Of a stretch of 64,000 nt of DNA, positions 50,500 to 59,588 are shown piece after piece. The translations under genes and the position numbers were made by a program. The notes under the pieces were generated by a model that was given only the letters and a program-made list of their open reading frames with translations, was not told the origin of the DNA and searched no databases. Every line of letters begins with the position of its first letter. Position 1 is the stretch's first letter. The stretch comes from JAFGHJ01 sp964525555. GTDB lineage: Bacteria > Hydrothermota > UBA3072. The stretch lies in the NCBI GenBank assembly GCA_964525555.1, contig CAZGHN010000006.1:62001-126000 (forward strand), read 5' to 3'.

Positions 50500-50862
50500 A
50501 TGCGACAAGATGCAATAATGAATGTTTTCCATAAGGGTTCCACTGTTGATGGTAAAATAAGAATAAACGGATCTATACGAATAGATGGAAAACTAAAGGG
50601 AGAAGTTGAAGCGACAGATGCTGTCATTATAGGTGAAACAGGGATTATTGAAGGAGATATAAAAGCAAAGGAAGCAAATATTTCCGGTAAGTGCACAGGT
50701 CGTATTGTGATTGAAAACTGTGTTCTTCTTCATGCTTCAGCTGAAATAAATGGGGATATCAAGTGTAAGAAATTAGTGGTCGATGAAGGTGTTACTATTG
50801 ACGGTAATATAACTATGAGAGATAAGAGTAGGAATGTCCCGGAAGAAAAAGGAAAAATATAA
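50500..50862 (+). CDS. Bactofilin
   Basis: 120 residues. The short right-handed beta-helix of bactofilins: GSTVDGKIRINGSIRIDGKL, EVEATDAVIIGETGIIEGDI, SAEINGDIKCKKLVVDEGVTIDGNI. Polymerises into filaments at the membrane. TAGGAGG precedes the ATG. Overlaps rph by 29 bases. Confidence 0.93.
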   Translation: MRQDAIMNVFHKGSTVDGKIRINGSIRIDGKLKGEVEATDAVIIGETGIIEGDIKAKEANISGKCTGRIVIENCVLLHASAEINGDIKCKKLVVDEGVTIDGNITMRDKSRNVPEEKGKI

Positions 50863-51547
50863 TATTCGTCCGGTAGAAATTAAAGTTAACTATCTAAAGC
50901 TGGTTCCTGCTTCGGTATTGATAGAACAGGGGAATACTATTGTTCTAGTTTCTTCCACTCTTACTGATTCCGTGCCTACTTTTTTGAAAGGTTTGGGGCA
51001 AGGGTGGTTAACAGCTCAATATGGTATGCTGCCGAAAAGCTCTAACTCGAGATTAAATAGAGAAAGAAGCGGATTATCCGGAAGAAGTTATGAAATTCAA
51101 CGATTAATTGGAAGAGCGTTAAGACAGGCATTTAATTTGGAAGTCCTGGGAGAAAAGACTATTATTCTTGATTGTGATGTAATTCAGGCGGATGGAGGAA
51201 CAAGAACAGCATCGATAACGGCTGGAATGGTGTCGGTTTATGAGCTTTTCCGTCAAATGGTTGAAATGAAGGAAATCAAAAAGATACCTATTAAACGTTG
51301 GATTGCAGCTATTTCGGGCGGTATAGTTAACGGTAAAATATTGCTGGACCTTAATTTCGAAGAAGATTCGAATGCGGATGCCGATATTAATCTTGCTATG
51401 GATGAAGACGGTAGAGTGATTGAGATTCAGGGAACTGCAGAAAGAAGTTCTTTTAGTTCAGAGCAACTTAATGAATTAATTGAGGTTGGTAAACAAGGAA
51501 TAAAGGAACTCATTGCCAAGCAAAAAGAATCGCTCGGCTTAAAATAA
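50834..51547 (+). CDS. rph: Ribonuclease PH
   Basis: 237 residues. Phosphorolytic 3' exoribonuclease that trims tRNA. Motifs: VLVSSTLTDSVPTFLKGLGQGWLTAQYGMLP, SGRSYEIQRLIGRALRQAF, ILDCDVIQADGGTRTASI, ISGGIVNGKILLDLNFEED. The N-terminus begins MSRKKKEKYNIRPVEI; the RxDGR block usual before RPV is absent or altered. Embedded in a cell-shape and housekeeping series. Confidence 0.93.
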   Translation: MSRKKKEKYNIRPVEIKVNYLKLVPASVLIEQGNTIVLVSSTLTDSVPTFLKGLGQGWLTAQYGMLPKSSNSRLNRERSGLSGRSYEIQRLIGRALRQAFNLEVLGEKTIILDCDVIQADGGTRTASITAGMVSVYELFRQMVEMKEIKKIPIKRWIAAISGGIVNGKILLDLNFEEDSNADADINLAMDEDGRVIEIQGTAERSSFSSEQLNELIEVGKQGIKELIAKQKESLGLK

Positions 51548-51610
51548 GTTTCGAGTTACAAGTTTTGTGTTTCGTGTTTAATTTTCTATTCTTTATATTT
51601 GGTATCTCTA

Positions 51611-52642
51611 ATGGAAAATAAAAGAGAAAATAATGGCATTGAAAATGTTTGGCGGGAAGATGTTAGGAGTGAGAATATTAGACTCGATACATATTTATCT
51701 AAAAGCAGTCTTCCATTTAGTAGAAGTAAGATAAAACAAAAAATTAAGAATAGGGAAATTCTTGTAAACGGGGAGCCCTCCAAACCCTCATATAGTGTTA
51801 AAAGGGGAGATATTATAGAAGCTGTATATGAACCCCAGGCTTCTTTTGAGATAAAGCCTCAGGAAATACCAATTTCCATAATATATGAAGATCAGGATAT
51901 AATTGTTTTAAATAAGCAAAAAGACATGGTAGTGCACCCTGCTAAAGGAAACTCTGACGGTACACTTGTAAATGCTCTTCTTTACCATTGCTCTGACCTT
52001 TCGGAAGGTTCCGGTCTTGAAAGACCTGGCGTTATACATAGACTTGATGAAGATACGACCGGTGTTATAGTTTTCGCTAAAAGCCAGAGAGTGCACGCGA
52101 AAATAGCGACCCAGTTTCAAAGGCGAGAAGTCGAAAAAATTTATCTTGCCGTAGTCTGGGGGACTCCTCCGATGAAAGAAGGAGAAATAAATTCACCTAT
52201 AGGTAGAAGTTCTTTTGATAGAAAATTGATGTCGGTCACGCCTCTTAACTCCAGGGATTCCATTACTCGTTTTAAGGTTCTTCATTCGTATGGGTTTGCA
52301 TCGATTCTTAAAGTACAGCTTGAGACTGGAAGGACACATCAAATTAGGGTTCACCTTTCTCATTACGGATATCCCGTGATCGGAGATGCGGATTATGGAG
52401 GTAGAGATAAAAAAATTTTAAGAAGAATAGGACTTGACTATCGGTCCGCTTTTGATAAGATAATGGGAGTTATAGATAGACAGGCACTTCACGCTGCATC
52501 GATTGAATTTATGCATCCGGTGGAGAAAAAGAAAGTACGCTTTACCGCGCCGGTTCATGAAGATATGAAGAAGCTGATTGAATTTCTGAATGAAAATAAT
52601 GCCACTAAGACACGAAGACACAAAGGAGTATTGAATGATTAA
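51611..52642 (+). CDS. rluD: RluD-type 23S rRNA pseudouridine synthase
   Basis: 343 residues from the ATG at 51611 (a TTG at 51599 is less likely). S4 RNA-binding domain (LDTYLSKSSLPFSRSKIKQKI, REILVNGEPSKPSYSVKRGD), then the catalytic domain with the HRLDEDTTGVIVFAKS motif (catalytic Asp) and LETGRTHQIRVHLSHYGYPVIGD. The C-terminal residues after about 330 (ATKTRRHKGVLND) are encoded by a GCCACTAAGACACGAAGACAC piece of the intergenic repeat text. Confidence 0.93.
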   Translation: MENKRENNGIENVWREDVRSENIRLDTYLSKSSLPFSRSKIKQKIKNREILVNGEPSKPSYSVKRGDIIEAVYEPQASFEIKPQEIPISIIYEDQDIIVLNKQKDMVVHPAKGNSDGTLVNALLYHCSDLSEGSGLERPGVIHRLDEDTTGVIVFAKSQRVHAKIATQFQRREVEKIYLAVVWGTPPMKEGEINSPIGRSSFDRKLMSVTPLNSRDSITRFKVLHSYGFASILKVQLETGRTHQIRVHLSHYGYPVIGDADYGGRDKKILRRIGLDYRSAFDKIMGVIDRQALHAASIEFMHPVEKKKVRFTAPVHEDMKKLIEFLNENNATKTRRHKGVLND

Positions 52643-52770
52643 ATTGTTAAATTATAAGGAAAGAAGAGTGTTTATCTTTATTGGATTATATGGGTACTTA
52701 TTGAGCAGATCGCTTCAAAAAAATAACCCTGAAAACTTTGTGTTCTTTATGCCTTTGTGGCTAAAAAAAG

Positions 52771-54927
52771 ATGGATTTAATAATAGTTGAATCTCCGGCA
52801 AAAGCCAGAACAATTACCAATTATCTAAAGAAAACTAAGGTAATGGCAACAATGGGTCATATTAAGGATCTTCCGAAGAGTAAGATAGGTATAGATTTTG
52901 ATAATGGGTTCAATCCGGATTATAAAATAATAAAAGGGAAAGGAAAAATTGTAAAAGAGATAGTAAAAGCTAGTAAAAAGAGCGATAGGGTTTTTATAGC
53001 AACCGATCCGGATAGAGAAGGGGAGGCTATTGCCTATCATCTCCAGGAAGAACTGCCGGTTGCGCCCAAAAGAGTTATGTTCTATGAGATGACAAAAAAC
53101 GGTATAAATAAAGGCATCAGCGAACCTTGTGATGTCGATATGAATAAGGTTTTTTCTCAGCGTACAAGGAGAATTCTGGACAGATTAGTTGGGTATAAAA
53201 TCAGTCCTTTGCTGTGGAAAGCTATTCGAAGGGGATTGTCTGCCGGGAGAGTTCAAAGTGTGGTTCTCCGGCTTATTTGCGAGAGGGAAGAGGAAATTGA
53301 TAATTTCGTGCCTGAGGATTACTGGGTATTCAAAGGTCTTTTTGTTCATCCCCACGGTGAATTCGAGGCAAATCTTGAAAAAATCGATGGGAAAAAGGCA
53401 AATATCGCAACTAAAAAGGATGCTGAAAAAATTAAAAAAGCTTTGAAAAATGCTAGTTTTTCAGTTAAAGAATTCAATAAAAGTGACGTTAAGCAGTCTC
53501 CTTTTCCGCCTTTGATAACGAGTACTCTGCAAAGAGGTGCTTCCAACAATTTCGGGTTTCCTATAAAAAAGACAATGTATGTTGCGCAGCGCCTGTATGA
53601 GGGTATTGCGCTTCCTGAGGGAACAACAGGTCTTATTACTTATATGAGAACAGATTCTTTTAGAATTTCCAAAGATGCCGAAGGAAGTATGCGAAAATTT
53701 ATTAAGGATAATTATGGAGATAATTATCTGCCGGCAAAGCCCAATGTTTATAAATCAAAGAAAGGTGCGCAGGAAGCTCATGAGGCAATTAGACCGACAG
53801 ATATAACCAGGACACCGGAATCTATTAAAGAACATCTAAAGCCCGAGGAATATAAGCTCTATAAACTTATATGGGAAAGAGCGCTGGCCAGTCAGTTCGA
53901 AGATGCTGTTTTTGATTCCAGAAAAGTTACGGTTGAAACTTCCTCTTATGAGTTCAAAGGTTCTTCAAAGAATTTGAAATTCGATGGATTTTATAAAATT
54001 CTTGCTCCTCCTAAGGAGCAAAATATTATACCCCTGATGGAAGTGGGTGATTCCGTAAGCCTTAAAAAACTTGATGACGAGAAAAAAACTACCGAACCTC
54101 CTGCAAGGTATTCCGAAGCTACAATGGTTAGAGAAATGGAAAAACGGGGGATAGGACGTCCAAGTACGTATTCTCCGACCATATCGACTCTTTTGGTAAG
54201 AACTTACATTAAAAAGATAAAAGGTTTTCTTGTGCCTCAGGAAATAGGTAAGATTGTAAATAAAGTTTTGGTTTCTAATTTTGGTTCAACGATTATAAAT
54301 TGTGATTTTACTTCTTCTATGGAAGAAGATTTGGATAAAATCGAGGAAGGTAAGGAAGACTGGCGTAAATCCGTCGAAGTTTTTTATGATTCTTTCAAGA
54401 ATGATCTTGAGGCAGTCGAGGAAAAAATTCCCGAGATTAGAGACAGTATAAGCGAAAAGACAGATAGAAAGTGTCCTAAATGCGGGAAAAATTTGATAGT
54501 AAAATGGGGCCGTTACGGTAAATTTCTTGCTTGTCCGGGTTATCCGGAGGATTGCGAGGGCTATACTGAACCGCATGAAGATGACATTCTTAATGAGAAA
54601 TGTCCTAAATGCGGGGGAAAGGTAATCCTACGTCAGGGGAGGTTCGGGAGGTTTAAAGCCTGCGGGAATTATCCCGAATGTGATTGGAGTGCTTCGGTTT
54701 CGACCGGCGTAAAATGTCCCAAGTGCGGTAAAGGCGAATTTATTGAAAGAAAATCTAAAAAGGGGAGAGTTTTCTATCCTTGTTCTACCGAAGATTGCGA
54801 TAATGTTTTGTGGGATAAACCAGTTGGGGAAGAGTGCCCAAAATGTAATGCGCCTTTTATGGTTGAAAAGATGAACGCACGCCAGGATTATATTTACTGC
54901 CTTGAGTGTAAACATAAGGAAATGTAA
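52771..54927 (+). CDS. topA: DNA topoisomerase I
   Basis: 718 residues. Toprim domain (MDLIIVESPAKARTI, FIATDPDREGEAIAYHL), core with GYKISPLLW and GLSAGRVQSVVLRLI, catalytic Tyr in GLITYMRTDSF (about 290), and ATMVREMEKRGIGRPSTYSP. Four C-terminal zinc ribbons starting CPKCGKN, CPKCGGK, CPKCGKG and CPKCNAP. Relaxes negative supercoils. The upstream gap is TTTGTGTTCTTTATGCC-type text and offers no clear promoter or ribosome-binding site. Confidence 0.95.
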   Translation: MDLIIVESPAKARTITNYLKKTKVMATMGHIKDLPKSKIGIDFDNGFNPDYKIIKGKGKIVKEIVKASKKSDRVFIATDPDREGEAIAYHLQEELPVAPKRVMFYEMTKNGINKGISEPCDVDMNKVFSQRTRRILDRLVGYKISPLLWKAIRRGLSAGRVQSVVLRLICEREEEIDNFVPEDYWVFKGLFVHPHGEFEANLEKIDGKKANIATKKDAEKIKKALKNASFSVKEFNKSDVKQSPFPPLITSTLQRGASNNFGFPIKKTMYVAQRLYEGIALPEGTTGLITYMRTDSFRISKDAEGSMRKFIKDNYGDNYLPAKPNVYKSKKGAQEAHEAIRPTDITRTPESIKEHLKPEEYKLYKLIWERALASQFEDAVFDSRKVTVETSSYEFKGSSKNLKFDGFYKILAPPKEQNIIPLMEVGDSVSLKKLDDEKKTTEPPARYSEATMVREMEKRGIGRPSTYSPTISTLLVRTYIKKIKGFLVPQEIGKIVNKVLVSNFGSTIINCDFTSSMEEDLDKIEEGKEDWRKSVEVFYDSFKNDLEAVEEKIPEIRDSISEKTDRKCPKCGKNLIVKWGRYGKFLACPGYPEDCEGYTEPHEDDILNEKCPKCGGKVILRQGRFGRFKACGNYPECDWSASVSTGVKCPKCGKGEFIERKSKKGRVFYPCSTEDCDNVLWDKPVGEECPKCNAPFMVEKMNARQDYIYCLECKHKEM

Positions 54928-54947
54928 ACTGCTGAAAGCAGTTTACA
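54923..54947 (+). terminator. Hairpin at the topA stop codon
   Basis: TGTAAACTGCT-GAA-AGCAGTTTACA, a perfect 11-base stem with triloop, overlapping the stop codon (54925-54927). No T-run. Followed by TATATCAGTGAATTCGTGAATCAGT text. Likely ends the transcript or stabilises the 3' end. Confidence 0.55.
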
Positions 54948-55209
54948 GTATATCAGTGAATTCGTGAATCAGTAAATTAGTATACTTATTTTACTAATAA
55001 CTAAGTAATGTTGCCTTTGTGTGAGAAATTAGGTTTTAGGTCTTTGGTTTTGGGTTTTAGTAAAGAAGAAAATAAAATCTCTACATGTTCTACATGTTAA
55101 AAATTAAATGGGGTGTGTTGTGTTTTAAATAAACACACATCATTCTTTTTTTCAGTGTGCTCTGAGTTTTTTTCTTTGTGCTCTCCGTGTCTTTGTGTGA
55201 GAATCTATT
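54948..55209. other. Patterned gene-free text between topA and the subtilase
   Basis: Contains CAGTGAATTCGTGAATCAGT, TTGCCTTTGTGTGAGAAATT, TCTACATGTTCTACATG, and TGTGCTCTCCGTGTCTTTGTG pieces. Nothing else seen. Confidence 0.5.
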
Positions 55210-57771
55210 TTATTTCGCTATTTTTATAATTTTCGTTTCTTCTACCTTTTCTCCGTCTATTTTTAAAACCGCGAAATAAACACCGGAAACGAGGTTCTCT
55301 CCCCATTTCGTTGAGTAAGTACCAGGGTCCATTTTTTCATCCAGTAGAGTTGCCATTTTTCTTCCGGTTTTATCGAAAATAGATAAATTTATATCTGCTT
55401 TTGTTGTTATACTTAACTGTATATCCGTTTTATCTATAAAGGGGCTCTTGATGGATAAGTATTTATATTTACTTGCAGTTATATCATCTCCGTCAATGAT
55501 GCCTCCTTGCGGAGCGAATCCTCCTACTGCGGCTACTGCAAAAGGTATTGAACCGTTAGGACAATTATAACCCTTAACAGTGATAGTGTAAGTACCGAAT
55601 AGACCGGAAGATAGCCATACTACTTCAACGTTATTTACCCTGTCTGCCGAGCCTCCTGTTTGGGAATATCCTCCGGAAAATACATTGCCTCTGTATCTAT
55701 TGCTATTGGGCGCTGTAACAATTAAATCCAGGTCGTTAATAAGTGTGGGATTCGCCAGTGTGCTTGCAGTCGTATCAGCCCATGCGAGAACAAATTTTAA
55801 AGGTTCTGTTGTGGTTGTAACATCGATTGTCATTACAGTTGAATCGTTTGTCGATACTCCTGAAGAGTTATCGTTTACGTACAGAAGTCTTGATTCTACC
55901 GAGAAATGAAGTGCATTATCGAGCACGACTCGTCCCCAGCCTTCTGCTCTACTTGGGACAGGATTCCCGTCATTCATATCAACTGAAGAGGCTATTAGTA
56001 CTGCTTTAACGAGTGCCGCTGAAGGTGAAAGAGGTGTTCCCGATAGCGTGTCACCGGTCGGATAAAATCCGTCGAGAAAATACTGTCTAATCATAGCGCA
56101 GGCTCCTGATATTTGAGGAGCTGCCTGTGATGTTCCGACCATTCCTCCTAATTGTCCGTGAGCAGAATCTATAGCCCAGGTATATTCAGGATTTGCCCCC
56201 CAGATAAAATGTCTGTAAGCTGAAAAAGGATCGGTACCTCCTGGAGCCACTACTTCGGGTTTTATTCTTCCGTCGGTTGTCCATCCTCTACCTGAAAAAG
56301 AAGCCATGGAATCTGGTGAAATGTCGTATGTCGGATTCCAGCACGCTCCTACTGCTATGCAGTTTTTAGCTGTCGCCGGACAACCTACGGTTGTATCTCT
56401 CGGACCAAAATTGCCTGCCGAGAAGACAACGACAAAGTCTTTGTTATTCCAGACAGCATTATCAATATCTAATGCTGCTCCGAAATATTCTCCGAAGAGA
56501 CTGGTGTAATCCCAGGAGTTTTGATGTATTCTTGAGTTATAGGTAGTATAAGCCTTGTTGAGAGAAGTAGCCAAGTTGAATGAACCCAGTTTACAGGAGT
56601 CATTTTGAGTATAACCCATATCCTGTATATATAGTCTTACAGGGAAATAATCCGGAGTATTTCCTCTTGTTTGTCCGCCCCAATCATATATTGACATTAA
56701 ATTAGTACCTCTGGGATGATTATTAGCTATTGAAGGATTGGCGGCTACGATAGAAGAAACATTTGTTCCGTGGGAACATCCGCCTGGGGCAACAGGAGTT
56801 CTTGTTTCTACTAAATCTCCTCCTTCGTCTGTATATGCCTGTACAGATATGTGATTACTTCCAGGAGGGTCATCCTGTGGGTCCTGGAAAAATCCGCTCC
56901 AGTAATCCAGTCCTGTATCAAAAATAGTTACGATTTCTCCTTTACCTGTTACTCCTTTATCCGCGAGTGTAATTCCGCTTGTTACCGTATCCCAGAGTTG
57001 TCCCAGGTCTATATCCGATGCCATTGTAAAGCTATCCAGAGGAACCTGAACTGAATATCTCCAGGTGGAGGAAGAAAGCACTTTTTTCGCGTATCGGACT
57101 ATGGATTCTACTCCCTTTATCTTTGCTAGCGCGTTTAGCGAATCGGGTCGTATTCTAACGATCATTCTGTTGTTATTTTTCTCTATTTGCTGTATATCCG
57201 AACCCCAGTTTTTCAGTTGTTCTGAGATATCATATATTGAAACACCTTCAAAAACTTGAACGGAAAGTTGAAGTAAAGGGTCATTTTCTCTCCATAATTC
57301 GTCTTTTCCGCAATTGCATTCCCCTTTGCTTATAATTTCTAATTGTCCATCTTTAAACCTTCCGGTAGCCATAGGAAGTTTATTTTCTATTTCTTCTTCT
57401 CTTGTTTTGTAAGCACTCGGATGAATTTTGTATTCTGGATGAAATAATCCTATCCATCTTACGAATGGTAATTGTTCTGCATTTGCCTTTTCTTCGGGTG
57501 TCATCTCCACTATATACGCGAAATGGGGGATATAGTCGTGGAATACGCCTCCTGCCTCGGCTATTTTTTCTTTCCACTCGGTATAAATCGGTCCTGTGAA
57601 TTGTAAGATATAATAGTTTTCTCCGTCTACTTCAGTTGCCTGCAGTGCACTTCGCAGTTTCGGAGTGCTTTTAAGCGGATCGAATTTGTTGTTTACAAGT
57701 GAAATTGACATATCATTTGAAGCGAAAATAGAGTAAGTTATAAAAAGAAACATTACGAATAGTTTTTTCAT
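55210..57771 (-). CDS. Secreted subtilisin-like serine protease with C-terminal sorting domain
   Basis: 853 residues. Signal peptide (KKLFVMFLFITYSIFAS), a long pro-region (about 20-250), an S8 peptidase domain with the triad in VTIFDTGLDYW (Asp), GCSHGTNVSSI (His) and MVGTSQAAPQISG (Ser), a pre-C-terminal beta domain (about 630-755), and a Por/T9SS-like end (ADINLSIFDKTGRKMATLLDE, LVSGVYFAVLKIDG). GGAGG precedes the ATG; the promoter is at 57795-57823. Probably degrades extracellular protein for nutrition. Confidence 0.92.
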   Translation of the reverse strand: MKKLFVMFLFITYSIFASNDMSISLVNNKFDPLKSTPKLRSALQATEVDGENYYILQFTGPIYTEWKEKIAEAGGVFHDYIPHFAYIVEMTPEEKANAEQLPFVRWIGLFHPEYKIHPSAYKTREEEIENKLPMATGRFKDGQLEIISKGECNCGKDELWRENDPLLQLSVQVFEGVSIYDISEQLKNWGSDIQQIEKNNNRMIVRIRPDSLNALAKIKGVESIVRYAKKVLSSSTWRYSVQVPLDSFTMASDIDLGQLWDTVTSGITLADKGVTGKGEIVTIFDTGLDYWSGFFQDPQDDPPGSNHISVQAYTDEGGDLVETRTPVAPGGCSHGTNVSSIVAANPSIANNHPRGTNLMSIYDWGGQTRGNTPDYFPVRLYIQDMGYTQNDSCKLGSFNLATSLNKAYTTYNSRIHQNSWDYTSLFGEYFGAALDIDNAVWNNKDFVVVFSAGNFGPRDTTVGCPATAKNCIAVGACWNPTYDISPDSMASFSGRGWTTDGRIKPEVVAPGGTDPFSAYRHFIWGANPEYTWAIDSAHGQLGGMVGTSQAAPQISGACAMIRQYFLDGFYPTGDTLSGTPLSPSAALVKAVLIASSVDMNDGNPVPSRAEGWGRVVLDNALHFSVESRLLYVNDNSSGVSTNDSTVMTIDVTTTTEPLKFVLAWADTTASTLANPTLINDLDLIVTAPNSNRYRGNVFSGGYSQTGGSADRVNNVEVVWLSSGLFGTYTITVKGYNCPNGSIPFAVAAVGGFAPQGGIIDGDDITASKYKYLSIKSPFIDKTDIQLSITTKADINLSIFDKTGRKMATLLDEKMDPGTYSTKWGENLVSGVYFAVLKIDGEKVEETKIIKIAK

Positions 57772-57794
57772 AAAACCTCCATGGTTATGCTTAT

Positions 57795-57823
57795 ATTATG
57801 CGAAATTTTACTCGATATGTCAA
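57795..57823 (-). promoter_or_regulatory. Promoter of the subtilase gene
   Basis: Minus strand: TTGACA (57818-57823), 17 bases, CATAAT (57795-57800). Confidence 0.6.
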
Positions 57824-58215
57824 TGGTTTATTTTGCCACGAAGACAAACAAAAAACATTTAACACAGAGTACACAGAGAAAAACAAAAAACACAGAGATC
57901 ACAGAGAAAAAACTATGTTTCGTGTTTTTAAAACCCAACCCGCCTCAGTTAATTTTTCACATGTAGAACATGTAGGTATTGTAGTTTTGTTTTTTACAAT
58001 TTAACTATTTTTCTATTTAACAATTCAACTGATTCGAAGAATCTATAACACTGATTCACCGATTCACTATTTTACTGAATCACTGCTGTCTATTGATGCA
58101 ATTTTTTCATAAGTGATACCGTTGATATTTTCATTGGTGACCCCAATTATACGCCAATTACGCAATTACAGAAGATTCAAAACCAATTTCATTGATATTG
58201 AATATCAAAGTAATC
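57824..58215. other. Gene-free stretch with patterned text and a triloop hairpin
   Basis: ACACAGAGTACACAGAGAAA text (57860-57912), TTCACATGTAGAACATGTAGG, CTATTTAACAATTCAACT followed by hairpin GATTC-GAA-GAATC (58031-58043), then CTGATTCACCGATTCACT. No gene recognised. Confidence 0.5.
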
Positions 58216-59520
58216 TTAGTCAGATACCTTGGGTTCCCATAATTTTAGTTCGCTTATACATGCGTCATTATATTTGGAACCCTTGTATATATCTTTAATA
58301 ATGAATTTGACGGATTTAGTAACATGTGGTTCGATTTTAATCTTTTGTAAATCCATAGTATCTTTTAAATCTAGATTCATTGTTGAGCCATCCGAGAATG
58401 ATATCTCAAGGGTTTTTATTCTATTATTGGCATTAAATATGGCTTTTGATTTAGAGTAACCTGAAATGATATCAATTCTTTCGATATTATATTCCTCATC
58501 GAAATCCAATTGTATCCATTCGCCTATACCGTCTCCTTCCGAACCTTCAACCCAGGCTGTATTATCATCATTATCAAATATATTGTCTATATCATATAAA
58601 AACTTGTTATTTTTATCGGTAAGAGTAGAAGAGCAGGTCACTTTCATATGATGTCTTTGAATTAACCCTTCGTTTTTCTTTAATTCCGCGATAATATTGT
58701 CTAAGTCTAACTCATAACAATCGACAAGTAGCCCGTTATCTCTGTTTTTCTCAAGGAAATCTATGACTTCCGGATTACAGATTTCTTCTATGTGAGAAAG
58801 GAAATCATCAATTGGATAATAAACATCAGGTTTATTTATACTTTCTTCGAACGAATTAAGAATAAAATTAAGATTTTTCTCGTACTCATGATTGACCAGA
58901 CAATAAGCTTCCGCAATCGCTAATTCCTCTCTTATTCCCTTTGGCTTGAAATTCTTTAAAACTTCTACAATCCTTTTATCTCGTAATTCTGCCAATCTCC
59001 ATAAAATTGGTAATGTAGATATATTTTTACTTTTAAACGGACCATCGAATGGACTCTTATTATCTTTATTGTGTAATTCATTATAGAGTTCTTGCATAAG
59101 ATAGTCAAAAACTTTTGGTTTATTTATCTTCTCTAAAATAGATAAAGCAATATATAATGAATATTCACCTTTTTCGATATATCTCTTAACTTTACTATAT
59201 AAATTTGATTTTCTATCTGATGATATTTCTTTTAGAATCGACTCAAATAAATGTAATAATTTCTTTTCTTCAATATCGTCAGATAGCGAAAAGCTTTCAA
59301 TTATACTTTTACTGGCTTCATCTGTACCAATCTCAATTAAATTTTCATAAGCTTGTTTTATTTTTTGATGATCTTCTTTGGTATTGATGCCTTCTGCAAG
59401 AATATTTCTAATAATATTAGCGTGACGTTCAACATCTAAATCTTGTGATTTGTCTCCATTTGCTGATAATTGATAGCAAGAGCTAACAAAACATAGAATT
59501 ATAAGGATACACGTTTTCAT
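58216..59520 (-). CDS. Exported protein with helical repeats and discoidin-like C-terminal domain
   Basis: 434 residues. Signal sequence MKTCILIILCFVSSCYQLS, with a Cys that could be lipidated. Residues about 30-290 are all-alpha and HEAT-like (LIEIGTDEASKSIIESF, LFESILKEISS, LWRLAELRDKRIVEVLKNF). The C-terminus (about 300-434) has the discoidin or NADase-type glycan-binding look: DNDDNTAWVEGSEGDGIGEWI, IERIDIISGYSKS, VTKSVKFIIKDIYKGSKYND, CISELKLW. Such domains bind glycans on cell surfaces. It lies next to RHS remnants; AAAGGAG precedes the ATG. The role is unknown. Confidence 0.72.
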   Translation of the reverse strand: MKTCILIILCFVSSCYQLSANGDKSQDLDVERHANIIRNILAEGINTKEDHQKIKQAYENLIEIGTDEASKSIIESFSLSDDIEEKKLLHLFESILKEISSDRKSNLYSKVKRYIEKGEYSLYIALSILEKINKPKVFDYLMQELYNELHNKDNKSPFDGPFKSKNISTLPILWRLAELRDKRIVEVLKNFKPKGIREELAIAEAYCLVNHEYEKNLNFILNSFEESINKPDVYYPIDDFLSHIEEICNPEVIDFLEKNRDNGLLVDCYELDLDNIIAELKKNEGLIQRHHMKVTCSSTLTDKNNKFLYDIDNIFDNDDNTAWVEGSEGDGIGEWIQLDFDEEYNIERIDIISGYSKSKAIFNANNRIKTLEISFSDGSTMNLDLKDTMDLQKIKIEPHVTKSVKFIIKDIYKGSKYNDACISELKLWEPKVSD

Positions 59521-59588
59521 ATTCTATACTCCTTTTTTAGATTTAACGCTCAGTGTTAAGTAATTCATGGTTCTAAGATTTATCAGCG

